A stretch of DNA of 64,000 nucleotides. Source: Spiribacter halobius (GTDB lineage Bacteria; Pseudomonadota; Gammaproteobacteria; Nitrococcales; Nitrococcaceae). How positions within the stretch are numbered: the stretch's first letter is position 1; the number at the start of each line of letters is the position of its first letter. The DNA lies in assembly GCF_020883455.1 (NCBI RefSeq), contig NZ_CP086615.1, positions 2,852,001-2,916,000 on the forward strand. Direction: 5' to 3'. Below, piece after piece: positions 24,829-33,537 of the stretch. The notes under the pieces were generated by a model that was not told the origin of the DNA, did not search any database, and saw only the letters and a list, made by a program, of their open reading frames with translations. Both the position numbers and the translations under genes were made by a program.

Positions 24829-26406
24829 TCAGGCAGCCTGACGGCGATGGTCGCCCAGCTCGGCGGCCAGGTTCCAGGGCAGCAGCGCGTCGATCTCCCG
24901 GATCGGATGCTCGGCGATGCGCTCGAGCACCGTACGCAGGTAGGCGAAGGGGTCGAGCCCATTGAGTCGGGCGCTGCCGATGAGGCTGTAGATCAGTGCG
25001 GCGCGCTCCCCGCCGTGGTCGGAGCCCATGAACAGGTAGTTCTTGCGCCCGAGGGCGACCGTGCGCAGCGCCCGCTCGGCGGCGTTGTTGTCGATCTCAA
25101 GCCGCCCGTCGCCGAGGTAGCGCGCAAGCGCCTCCCAGCGGCCAAGGGCATAGCCCGCTGCCGCGGCGAGCGCGGATTTTGCCGAGAGCGTGCGCAGGAT
25201 CTCCTCGAGCCAGGTTCTGAGCCCGGCAACGAGCGGGCCGGCGCGGGCCTCGCGGGCAGCGCGGCGCACCTCGGCCGGGCGGCCACGGATCTCGGCCTCC
25301 AGCGCGTAGAGCGCGCCGATGCGCGCGAGCGCCTCGCGCGCGAGCGGCGAGTCGGTGGCCGCGGCCACGTCGTGGAACTTGCGGCGCACGTGCGCCCAGC
25401 ACGCCGCCTCCTCGATGCGCCCGCTGGCGTACAGCGCCCCGAAGCCGGCATAGCCGTCGGCCTGGAGCGTGCCGCGGTAGCCGGCCAGGTGGCGCTGGGG
25501 GTGGATGCCCTTGCGGTCGGCGCTGTAGCGGAAGACCACCGCGGGGGCGGCCGCGCCGCCCCAGCCGCGCTCCTCGCGCACGTAGGTCCACAGGCGCGCG
25601 GTGCGCGTGCGCCCGCGCCCGGGATCGAGCACCGGCACCGGCGTGTCGTCGGCGTGCAGGCTCGCGCCACCGAGGACGTGGCGCTCCAGCGCCTCGCCGA
25701 GCGGGGCGAGCAGCGCGCTCGCCGCGCCCACCCAGTCGGCGAGCGTGGAGCGCTCGATGGCAACGCCCTCGCGGGCATAGATCTGCGCCTGGCGGTAGAG
25801 CGGCAGGTGATCGCAGTACTTCGCCACGAGCACGTGGGCGAGCAGCCCCGGGCCGGCGAGCCCTCGGGCGATGGGCCGCTCCGCAGCCGGCGCCTGCACC
25901 ACCGCCGCGCAGGCGCGGCAGCGCTGCTTGGGGCGCACGTGGCGGATCACCCGGAAGGAGGCCGGTACGTACTCGAGCACCTCCGAGACGTCCTCACCGA
26001 AGGTGACCAGCACCCCGCCGCAGCTCGGGCAGGCGCAGGGGCCCTCATGGCGCTGGGTCTCACGCGGCAGGTGCGCCGGCAGCGCCCGCGGGGTGCGCGG
26101 CGCGCTCTGCCGTGCCGGCTTGGTGGCAGGGGGAGCCGCCACCGCTTCCCCGGCCGGCTCCCCGCCAAGCGCCTCGATGGCGAGCTCGAGCTGCGCGATC
26201 TGCGCCTGCAGCCGCTCCGAGGAGCGCCCGAACTGCATCCGGCGCAGCTTCGCGAGCTGCAGGCGCAGCCGCTCGAGCTCCTCGGCCTGGCGGCGCACCG
26301 TCGCCTGCGAGGCGGCAAGCTCCGCGCGGCTCGCGAGCAGCAGCTCGCGCAGCGCCGCGGCGTCGACGGGCAGGGCGTCAGGCGGATGGGGAGTGGTGGA
26401 TTGCAC
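24829..26406 (-). CDS. tnpC: IS66 transposase TnpC
   Basis: 525 aa, full length for IS66 TnpC, from a GTG start. Residues 15-75 form a leucine-zipper/coiled coil (ELLLASRAELAASQATVRRQ). Next come a zinc-binding domain (CACPSCGG ... CRACAAVV), then the DDE catalytic core with YCDHLPLYRQAQIYAREGV, HADDTPVPVLDPG and GYAGFGALY, and the C-terminal domain with NNAAERALR and NYLFMGSDHGG. It does the DNA cutting and joining. No stop or frameshift is seen, so it is probably functional. Confidence 0.95.
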   Translation of the reverse strand: MQSTTPHPPDALPVDAAALRELLLASRAELAASQATVRRQAEELERLRLQLAKLRRMQFGRSSERLQAQIAQLELAIEALGGEPAGEAVAAPPATKPARQSAPRTPRALPAHLPRETQRHEGPCACPSCGGVLVTFGEDVSEVLEYVPASFRVIRHVRPKQRCRACAAVVQAPAAERPIARGLAGPGLLAHVLVAKYCDHLPLYRQAQIYAREGVAIERSTLADWVGAASALLAPLGEALERHVLGGASLHADDTPVPVLDPGRGRTRTARLWTYVREERGWGGAAAPAVVFRYSADRKGIHPQRHLAGYRGTLQADGYAGFGALYASGRIEEAACWAHVRRKFHDVAAATDSPLAREALARIGALYALEAEIRGRPAEVRRAAREARAGPLVAGLRTWLEEILRTLSAKSALAAAAGYALGRWEALARYLGDGRLEIDNNAAERALRTVALGRKNYLFMGSDHGGERAALIYSLIGSARLNGLDPFAYLRTVLERIAEHPIREIDALLPWNLAAELGDHRRQAA

Positions 26407-26457
26407 CGGCTAATTATACCCGGGCAGATCGGCCAAGTCGCTCTTTTTCGGATCGAT

Positions 26458-26805
26458 TCAGGCCGCGCATTGCGGGTCGAAGGTGCGCTGCGGGAGGCGC
26501 CAGTCGATGCCCTCGAGCAGCATCGAGAGCTGTGCGGCGGTGAGGTGCACCGCCCCCTCGCGCACCTGCGGCCAGATGAACCGGCCCCGCTCGAGGCGCT
26601 TGGCATAGAGGCACAGCCCCTGGCCGTCCCACCAGAGCACCTTGATCCGATCCCCGCGCCGGCCGCGGAAGACGAACAGCTGCCCCGAGAAGGCGTTCTT
26701 CGCCAGCGCCTGCTGCACCAGCGCCGCGAGCCCGTCGAAGCCCTTGCGCATGTCGGTCACGCCGGCCACCAGGTAGATGCGCACCCCCGAGGGCAGCGCG
26801 ATCAT
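26458..26805 (-). CDS. tnpB: IS66 accessory protein TnpB
   Basis: 115 aa, full length. Typical IS66 Orf2 text: RIYLVAGVTDMRKGFDGLAALVQ, FVFRGRRGDRIKVLWWDGQGL and RGRFIWP. It is needed for efficient IS66 transposition; its biochemical role is unclear. Its ATG overlaps the tnpA stop by four bases. Confidence 0.95.
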   Translation of the reverse strand: MIALPSGVRIYLVAGVTDMRKGFDGLAALVQQALAKNAFSGQLFVFRGRRGDRIKVLWWDGQGLCLYAKRLERGRFIWPQVREGAVHLTAAQLSMLLEGIDWRLPQRTFDPQCAA

Positions 26806-27194
26806 CGCCCGAGCACCTCGAGCGCGACGCGCAGGGCCGCGGCGTCCGCCGCGCCGCGCACCACCAGGCGGTGGCCGGCGGCGAGCACGATCTCCAGGCT
26901 GCCCGACGGCGCCGCGCTCTTCACCTCCGGCGGCACCGGCGGCGGCTCGGAGGCGGCCAGGCGCACCGGCAGCAGGCTCAGCGCCGAACCCTCACTCGGC
27001 GCCCCAAGTTCCCCGAGGCGGTAGAGCCGGCGCCAGCGGAAGAGCTGGTTGGCGTTGACGTCGTGGCGGCGCGCGACCACCGAGACCGAGTCCGGGCCCT
27101 CGAGGCTCTCCTCAACGAGGCGGCGCTTGTATTCAATGCTGAAGCGCCGCCGGCGCTGGCGGCTCAGCGTCTGATCCCCATCGATGGTGTCCAC
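26802..27194 (-). CDS. tnpA: IS66 accessory protein TnpA
   Basis: 130 aa. The GTG at 27194 was chosen because GGAGG lies four bases upstream; a GTG at 27218 is open too. It has an N-terminal helix-turn-helix (RFSIEYKRRLVEESL, SVSVVARRHDVNANQLFRWRRL) of the IS3/IS66 Orf1 type. It probably binds the element ends. The stop overlaps tnpB. Confidence 0.92.
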   Translation of the reverse strand: MDTIDGDQTLSRQRRRRFSIEYKRRLVEESLEGPDSVSVVARRHDVNANQLFRWRRLYRLGELGAPSEGSALSLLPVRLAASEPPPVPPEVKSAAPSGSLEIVLAAGHRLVVRGAADAAALRVALEVLGR

Positions 27195-27297
27195 CTCGCC
27201 TCCAAGTGGGCACCTCACAAGTGCCCGCCTATGCGTGAGCGCTGATCATCGGCGAGGCGACGTCACAACGAGAAGTGGGTGCTGGCCGGACGCTTAC

Positions 27298-27305
27298 GGT
27301 GGAAC
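27298..27305. repeat. Target-site duplication, right copy (GGTGGAAC)
   Basis: Same eight bases as 24518-24525, directly after the right inverted repeat. Confidence 0.92.
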
Positions 27306-27465
27306 GGGTTTAGACGAAAAACCTAATAAAGAGGGAATATAATCAGGGCTTAGGGCTCTGTAGGGGTGGACGCTTGCGGCCTCACAGGCGCAGCACCCAA
27401 AGGGATGATGGTTCAAAATTAATCCGAAATTCGACACCTAGATTATTGTGGCGTCCCCTGTTCTC

Positions 27466-30400
27466 CTAAGTACAGCCCATCCGAGCCATCTGCTCAGCGA
27501 GTGCCGCTCGGTTCTCGGGCGCAGCTCCCAACTCGTCAAGCCTCTGCGCGATTTTTCGAAGGTCGCCGCATTCCCAGCGAGGAAGACCGGCTCGAACTAA
27601 CTCTACAAGATACCGCGCCACCTCATCCGGATACTGCTGCAAATACTCGGAGTCAACCAGGGTGTGGGGGATTAGCGCGCGGTCCATAGGAATTCGGCGC
27701 ATGCGCACTGCGACGTCGACAGCGTGCGGAAACAAATCGCCCATGTGGAGCGGCCATTCCCACATATGACGTAGCTCTGCATCGTCGATAGGTCTAGGGA
27801 TTGCCATGAGGCGCCTCTCCCAATACTCACGCAGCCATCGACCCCAGAGCTCCCGCCGCGCAAGGTTCTCCATCTGTCGCAGCAGGCGACCAAGCTGGTC
27901 GGCGAACGTACCTCTGTCTTCCAGCGAAGCGTGTTGGAAGAATTCCGGTACCCAATCTTGAAGGGGATCATTTAGATGGTAGATGAGCAGCAGGGTTAGT
28001 ACTCGCGTAAAGCCTTCGCTTCTCTCGGCGAGCAAGCCATCCAGTGCTCTTATGCCTTCTCGAAACGCGGGCTCCATCGCTTCAGCGAGCTTAGGGTTGA
28101 CGCGCGCCCCAGCGAGAAAGCCATCCCATGCCTGGTGCAAACAGTCCTCGCCTGCAGTTGGCAGAAAGCAAGGCAAGAGTTGCTCTGTTGTCCACTCGGT
28201 GTCGTTCTTGAAGAGGAATAACAGTTGGTTAGCCAGAATGGAGCGGGCATACGCTCCGGCTACACTCTCATCTTCGGCGACTGTAGTAAGGGCATTGCGG
28301 TGCTCAAGTGGCAGCCCCTCCCCCCCCTCATTGACATGCTGGCGGTAGACTGCAATGGAATGGAGCCAGTACTGGGCTAGAGTGCCGGCTAAGGAGTTGA
28401 GAGCCTTTGCAAACCAATCGTCAGGCCTGTTCCCCGGAACTGGCTCATCGCAACTGCTCCATAGCTGCCTCGCGATGCTGTTGGTTCTGGTCTGAAACCT
28501 AGCAGCTATCGGTTTCGCGTCCTCGACCAATCGCCGCAGTAAGTCCGCTACGCCTTGCGGGTCGGCACACTGGAGTTCCCGCATCTCGAGCCACTGGATC
28601 ACGTTCCCCCAGTCTTCCATCTGGAGATCGGCCCGGTGCCAACCGCGCAGGATTGCGCGCCAAAGGTCGGTCTGCCACCGACTCTTGTTCGACAAAGCTG
28701 TCGCGAGATCTAGGGACCAATAGAAGTTTTCTTGAACGGCGTTGGATACCGCTGCTAACAATCCTTCGCGGTTTGGACCAAGTAGCCCTTCCCCTCGGAA
28801 CTCCAGGAGATTATTGACCCATGCTTCCGCCGGACTATTGAGAAGCTCCTCAGAGCTCCAAGGGCTACGATCACCCACCCAGCCAGAGCTCATCCAGAAC
28901 GTCAGGTCAGGGTGTTCCTGAGGCTGCCACTCGGGAAACGCTTTCCATAGTGCATCCAACTCGCGCTTTGTTTCAACGCAATCAGGCACGGACTCATAGA
29001 GCCAGTGTAGCCAATTGAAACGCACGCGAGCGCCAAGTGTTTCAGCGTTCTTATCATCAGGGTCGGGCCATTGGTAACTCGCAATTGCATCTAGGACGTC
29101 CCGCCGAGTCTTCTGCCCCGCTTCCGGGTACGAGAGCCTTGCTAACCGATACACTTCGTGATGAGTCGATACCTCATGGAGCCCCGTAGTCTTCAGAAGC
29201 AATTGCAGCCGATCGTCCGAGGACATCTGAGTTAGGGTGCTCAACGCATGCGCAGCTAGCCGGCGTAGCAGAGGCGCGTTTGAATCTAGCAGTTGGAGAA
29301 CCCAACGTTTGCCCCCCTCGTAATTGGCCGCAGACAGCGACTCAAGCGCATCTCGTGCTGAGTCAATCACTGCATCAACCGGTTCCCTAAGCTCATCTTG
29401 CTCATGATGCTCTATTGCCGATCTGTGCCAAGTCTCAGGGTCCCCTCCCCGATCCGCTTGGCTCCAGCACGCGAGCGTTCTGTGCGATGCCTCCAATGCA
29501 GGTATAGATACCCTCAGTACCTCCTCCGCAAACTCCGAGAGATGAGGTTTAAGTCGCTGTTCCCACAGTTCCGTGAGCGCGTATTCGGTGGAGAGTCGAC
29601 GTACTTCCCCGGCAACAGCCACCGTGCCCCCAACCGAGCCGTCCACGGCGACGCGTCGCCTCAGATGGAGGCGGGGTGTGACTAGGAGTGCCCATATGTC
29701 CAACACCGAGTGGAGCAACCCCTTGTCTGTGCAGCGTTCCGCGAGAAACGTCATGAGATGATGGTCAATTTGCCTCGGCGCGGCAGCAACCAGAAGAGAC
29801 ACCCATTGACTCAGAAGTTCAGCGGAATAGGCGTTACGGTCTTCGCGGTAGAGGGCGAGGACCAGTGCTTGCCACAGTGCAGGGTTGAGCTGTGCACCAT
29901 GTCGCTCAAGCAGAGAGAAAATCACCGATGCATTCGCGGTGGCATACGTGTTGGCGAGCCATGCGGCGAGTTCCTGTGCCTGTTCCGAGAGGGCGGGTTG
30001 GTCGAAAAGTGAGTCAAGATAGCCACGCTCGTTGAGCCACCTAGGCCATTCGGAGTGTGTGGCAGTTTCCAGGAGAAAACGAGTCAAATGGAATTCAGTA
30101 AGCGCATGATCAATTTGCCCGACCGACTCCGCGTCCTGGGGCGGACCAGCTTCGGCGATCTCATTGAGTTGCGTGCGCCACTCGAGAGCACCTCTCGAAG
30201 CGTGCTGTGCAAGCTTTCCCACACCGTCATACAGTCGTTGATGAGGGTTGTCCTCGTTCGGCTGCTTTTTGTACGGGATGGCTGTAACGCCAAGCAGGTC
30301 CCAACGAGTTGGGCTATCCTCGGTTACCTCCATGAGCGCATATCGACCGTACGCACCCGTCGCTGGAATGGCACGGGCTAGGTAGTTCACGACCGCATCC

Positions 30401-30996
30401 TGATGGCTGTAGCCGACGAAGAGCACCGTGAAGTGCCTGAATAGGCTCACCAAGAATCGCCGTGCCCATCCCTCCAGCAGGTAGGCACGACCGAAGTCTG
30501 CGTCCGTCAATACCATGGTGTGTGGGTCACTCAGCCCTCCATGGATATGCACAACGCCCCTAAAGTCAGACCCGACGGGAATTGCCGGTGCTTCGAATGA
30601 TCGAGGGCGTTGGCCTAGGGCTTCTTCTGCGGCTGCCTCTATGAGGAACTCGAAGTTCGTCGTAACGACTCGCATACGACCGGCTTCTCGAAATAACCGC
30701 GCCAGCGCCCTGTGGAGGTCGTTTGGAGCGCCTTGGTTCCCTGAAAGGGCCCGCGCGGCCGTCGTATGAACATCGACCTTGCGACCGTCACCCAACCTTC
30801 CCAAGAACCGGTCTGGCGGTTCCTTCTCGCCGGGGGACTCGCCGGTCCCCTGGGCGATGGCGTCGACAAGCTCTCCGAAGCTAGGCATGTTTGATGGGGC
30901 GCCGATCGACACTCCCGCGCCGGCCAGCACGACGAGTCGGTCGTCGCGTAGTGCGTCAACGACCTCGTTCGGGAAATCGATTACTCCGAGCTTCAT
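27466..30996 (-). CDS. SIR2-domain defence-type protein (1176 aa)
   Basis: The N-terminal 240 residues form a SIR2-like NAD-binding/hydrolysing domain: GAGVS (26-30), TTNFEFL (112-118), the probable catalytic histidine H152 in VHIHGG and LFVGYSHQD (192-200). Residues about 260-1176 are one long helical region without a nuclease motif, in the manner of the large sensor halves of the DSR/SIR2-DUF4020 antiphage proteins, which deplete NAD+ on infection. It is a single-gene unit. GC content and codon use are clearly lower than in the flanking core genes, and it lies between two insertion sequences, so it is probably acquired. No strong RBS is seen. Confidence 0.82.
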   Translation of the reverse strand: MKLGVIDFPNEVVDALRDDRLVVLAGAGVSIGAPSNMPSFGELVDAIAQGTGESPGEKEPPDRFLGRLGDGRKVDVHTTAARALSGNQGAPNDLHRALARLFREAGRMRVVTTNFEFLIEAAAEEALGQRPRSFEAPAIPVGSDFRGVVHIHGGLSDPHTMVLTDADFGRAYLLEGWARRFLVSLFRHFTVLFVGYSHQDAVVNYLARAIPATGAYGRYALMEVTEDSPTRWDLLGVTAIPYKKQPNEDNPHQRLYDGVGKLAQHASRGALEWRTQLNEIAEAGPPQDAESVGQIDHALTEFHLTRFLLETATHSEWPRWLNERGYLDSLFDQPALSEQAQELAAWLANTYATANASVIFSLLERHGAQLNPALWQALVLALYREDRNAYSAELLSQWVSLLVAAAPRQIDHHLMTFLAERCTDKGLLHSVLDIWALLVTPRLHLRRRVAVDGSVGGTVAVAGEVRRLSTEYALTELWEQRLKPHLSEFAEEVLRVSIPALEASHRTLACWSQADRGGDPETWHRSAIEHHEQDELREPVDAVIDSARDALESLSAANYEGGKRWVLQLLDSNAPLLRRLAAHALSTLTQMSSDDRLQLLLKTTGLHEVSTHHEVYRLARLSYPEAGQKTRRDVLDAIASYQWPDPDDKNAETLGARVRFNWLHWLYESVPDCVETKRELDALWKAFPEWQPQEHPDLTFWMSSGWVGDRSPWSSEELLNSPAEAWVNNLLEFRGEGLLGPNREGLLAAVSNAVQENFYWSLDLATALSNKSRWQTDLWRAILRGWHRADLQMEDWGNVIQWLEMRELQCADPQGVADLLRRLVEDAKPIAARFQTRTNSIARQLWSSCDEPVPGNRPDDWFAKALNSLAGTLAQYWLHSIAVYRQHVNEGGEGLPLEHRNALTTVAEDESVAGAYARSILANQLLFLFKNDTEWTTEQLLPCFLPTAGEDCLHQAWDGFLAGARVNPKLAEAMEPAFREGIRALDGLLAERSEGFTRVLTLLLIYHLNDPLQDWVPEFFQHASLEDRGTFADQLGRLLRQMENLARRELWGRWLREYWERRLMAIPRPIDDAELRHMWEWPLHMGDLFPHAVDVAVRMRRIPMDRALIPHTLVDSEYLQQYPDEVARYLVELVRAGLPRWECGDLRKIAQRLDELGAAPENRAALAEQMARMGCT

Positions 30997-31046
30997 GGTT
31001 AGTCGCTATGCACTGAATCCGGCGATAAGAGACAGTTATCACATTC

Positions 31047-31056
31047 GAACATGTTC
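31047..31056. promoter_or_regulatory. Palindrome upstream of the SIR2 gene
   Basis: Perfect 10-bp palindrome GAACATGTTC 51 bases before the SIR2 start. A second inverted repeat, GATAA-N7-TTATC, lies at about 31022-31040. Either could be an operator; no regulator gene is adjacent. Confidence 0.3.
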
Positions 31057-31081
31057 ATGGTGAATCCGGCCGCTTTGGGTC

Positions 31082-32765
31082 CAGGCCGTGTGAAAACACC
31101 CTCTGAGCAGCGCAGAGGGCGGTTCCGGACCGGCGGTGGGCAGCCACAGCTGCCGTGCCGGAATCTGTACCCGGTCGCAGCAGAGACTCCTCTGCCGATG
31201 TATCTACAGGCCGATTATTCCCTAGGAGGGCCGTTGGGCGGTTTCGGGACGGTATGCCGCCCTGCCACTCAAATCTGCATGGCCTCGGCCAGGGGTCTGC
31301 AACCGAGGATGTTGACGACCCGTTTGAGGTTGTAGGCGAGCACATGGAGGCTCATCTCGGTGCTCACGTGCTCGAGCGTCTTCGTCAGGAAGTGCGTTGA
31401 GCCCATCCAGGATTTCAGTGTGCCGAATGGATGCTCGACAGTTTGCCGCCGGATGCGCATGACCTCCGGGCGACGTTCGAGCCTTGCCTGGACCGCCTCC
31501 AGCACGGCTTCATGCTCCCAGCGCTTGATGCGCCGTTGCTGACCACCGGTACACCGGGGGCGCAGCGAACACCCAGGGCAGGCCGAACTCCAGTAGCAGT
31601 GAAGCGTCTGTCCCTTCTCGACGGTGGTGAATCGCCATCGGAGGCGCTCGCCGGCCGGGCATTCGTACTCGTCGTCTTCGCTCCGGTAGCGGAAAGCGTG
31701 TCGCGGGAATAATCCCTTCGCCTGGTTCCCCGAGGTCTGGGGCTTGGGCAGATAGGTGGTGATGCCGTCGGTTTCGCAGGCGAGGATCTCCTCGCCCTTG
31801 AAGTAGCCTCGGTCGGCGACCACCGTGAGTTCCTCCGCTGTCAGCGCTTCCTTGGCCTGCGTGGCCATTCTGGCCAGTTGCCCGCGATCGTTACCTATGT
31901 TCGTCACCTCGTGGGCGACGATCAGGTGGTGCTCGCTGTCCACGGCGGTCTGCACGTTGTATCCCACCATGCCGGTGCCGCGGCCACTGGTGGCCATGGA
32001 GCGCGCGTCCGGGTCGGTCAGCGAGATCTGTTCATCGGACGCCTGGCGGCGCTGTACTTCGATGGCCGCAAGGCGCTGCGCTTCCTCCTTGAGTCGTGCG
32101 ATCTTCTCTTTGAGGCGTGTCGTCTTCGCCTCCGCTACCGAGGGCTCGTCGCGATCGGCGTAATCGAGCTGGCCGAGATACCGCTCGATGCTCTGCTCGA
32201 TTTGCTCCATGCGCCGCTTCATCTTGGCGGCGGTGAAGTTACGGTCGCGATTGTTGACTGCCTTGAACTTGCTGCCGTCGATGACCACCAACGCCTGCGA
32301 GAAGAGATTCAGCCGCCGGCACAGCAGCACGAACTCGCGGCACACCCCCCGGATCGCCTTGCCGTTGTCGCGGCGGAAGTCGGCAATGGTCTTGAAGTCC
32401 GGTGACAGGCGCTCGGCCAGCCACATGAGCTCGACATTGCGCTGAGTCTCGCGCTCCAGGCGTCGGCTCGACTGAATCCGATTCAGGTAACCGTAGATGT
32501 AGATCTTGAGCAGCGTCGCGGGATGATAGGCGGGGCGGCCCGTGGCGTGCGGATCGACACCGTCGAAGCCCAAGGCCCGGAGATTGAGACCTTCCACGAA
32601 CGCCTCGACGGCCCGGACCGGATTGTCGTCTGCGATGAAGTCATCAAGGTAAGCCGGGAACAGGGTGCTTTGACCACGGGCCTCGCCGACAACGAAGCGC
32701 TTCATCGCTTGGTCCCCGCCTTACCGCCGAGGAACCCAGTATACCCCGGGTTTTCACACAGCCTG
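31082..32765 (-). mobile_element. IS1182-family insertion sequence
   Basis: 1684 bases. The ends share CAGGC-C/T-GTGTGAAAAC as inverted repeats (left at 31082, right ending 32765). A 4-base GGTC flanks both ends (31078-31081 and 32766-32769) and may be the target duplication. It holds one intact transposase gene; the 187 bases left of it hold no gene. Confidence 0.8.
31269..32705 (-). CDS. IS1182-family transposase
   Basis: 478 aa, full length. DDE-type: VVIDGSKFKAVN holds the first aspartate, VVADRGYFKGEEI the second, and RRQTVEHPFGTLKSWMG the glutamate. Also present are the N-terminal VRAVEAFVEGLNLRAL and RPAYHPATLLKIYIYGYLN segments and a cysteine cluster (CPGCSLRPRC) typical of this family. 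No frameshift is seen. Confidence 0.95.
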   Translation of the reverse strand: MKRFVVGEARGQSTLFPAYLDDFIADDNPVRAVEAFVEGLNLRALGFDGVDPHATGRPAYHPATLLKIYIYGYLNRIQSSRRLERETQRNVELMWLAERLSPDFKTIADFRRDNGKAIRGVCREFVLLCRRLNLFSQALVVIDGSKFKAVNNRDRNFTAAKMKRRMEQIEQSIERYLGQLDYADRDEPSVAEAKTTRLKEKIARLKEEAQRLAAIEVQRRQASDEQISLTDPDARSMATSGRGTGMVGYNVQTAVDSEHHLIVAHEVTNIGNDRGQLARMATQAKEALTAEELTVVADRGYFKGEEILACETDGITTYLPKPQTSGNQAKGLFPRHAFRYRSEDDEYECPAGERLRWRFTTVEKGQTLHCYWSSACPGCSLRPRCTGGQQRRIKRWEHEAVLEAVQARLERRPEVMRIRRQTVEHPFGTLKSWMGSTHFLTKTLEHVSTEMSLHVLAYNLKRVVNILGCRPLAEAMQI

Positions 32766-32947
32766 GGTCGATCCCGGTCACTCATGCCACAGAGATCGAA
32801 GCTTCATACTCGCGTCTCGCAGATTCGCGTCCTACCACGTTGCATGGTTAGCCGAGGCGATGGGTTTCGTTGCATACGGTGCGTGCCACGCGGCGGACTG
32901 GCACCTCTGTGGCTCCCTTGCTGCCCTACCCAGCCTTTCGCCGCGCA

Positions 32948-33460
32948 CTACAGCGCATCCAGAACCGCGCGGAACACGCCCAGGACCTGCAGCTCGGCCG
33001 CGTCGTCGCCGTCGAGGACGATATCCTCGTGACCCGGGGCCAGGGTGTCACAGGCCAGCGTGATGCGATCGTGGCGCCACTCGTTGTCCGGGTCCAAGAC
33101 CATTTCGCTGCGATAGAGCTTCACGGTCAAGCCGCCGCCGTGGTCCAGTTCCTGGATATCGCGGTGGTAGACGAGGACTACGCGGCCATTACGGCTGCCG
33201 CCCGGCTTGGCCTCGAACAGGCAATAGGCGCCGTTCGGAATGCGGCGGTTCATGGATTCGCCCTCGACACGGGCGACGAACAAGTTCGGTCGGGCGCGAT
33301 AGAAGTCGGGCAGAGCCACCCACGTTTCCGCGTCGTGCAGGTTCGCCGTCTGCGCGAATCCCTCGGCGAATCCGCCTGCCGCTACGGGAATGCGATCGGC
33401 GATGCGGTTCTTTCTGACGTCCTCGACGAACGTGCGCTTGTCGCCGCTGTAGACCAGCAT
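32948..33460 (-). CDS. S24-family peptidase (LexA-like), short N-terminus
   Basis: 170 aa. A LexA/UmuD-type S24 domain has the self-cleavage-type site IPVAAGG (24-30), the catalytic serine S69 in GESMN and the lysine K114 in TVKLYRSE. The first 23 residues (MLVYSGDKRTFVEDVRKNRI) look like the very start of DUF2075-type helicases rather than a DNA-binding domain. The gene may thus be an internal deletion of a larger helicase-S24 gene. It lies just downstream of the MazG-like gene (about 36 bases after that gene's restored stop). No helix-turn-helix is present. Confidence 0.75.
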   Translation of the reverse strand: MLVYSGDKRTFVEDVRKNRIADRIPVAAGGFAEGFAQTANLHDAETWVALPDFYRARPNLFVARVEGESMNRRIPNGAYCLFEAKPGGSRNGRVVLVYHRDIQELDHGGGLTVKLYRSEMVLDPDNEWRHDRITLACDTLAPGHEDIVLDGDDAAELQVLGVFRAVLDAL

Positions 33461-33537
33461 GCGTCCCGGCCCCCCGCGGCCGGCTACCCGATGCGCTCAG
33501 AGCTCAGTGTACTTGCGGGCGCTCCCCCGCGCCCGGC

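Larger units (their letters stand above)
24526..27297 (-). mobile_element. Complete IS66-family insertion sequence
   Basis: 2772 bases bounded by imperfect inverted repeats that begin GTAAGCGT: the left end reads GTAAGCGTACGACGACCACC and the right end, reversed, GTAAGCGTCCGGCCAGCACC. GTAAGCG is the typical IS66 tip. It holds tnpA, tnpB, tnpC and a small accessory gene, all intact and on the minus strand, and is flanked by a perfect 8-bp duplication. This looks recent and possibly active. Confidence 0.95.

Noticed and set aside
24793-27024. 743-codon plus-strand open frame in the IS66 element
   Set aside because: Antisense to tnpC and tnpB, with no recognised domain.
31047-31056. GAACATGTTC as a LexA box
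   Set aside because: The Gram-positive type box needs CGAAC-N4-GTTCG and the gammaproteobacterial one CTGT-N8-ACAG; neither fits.
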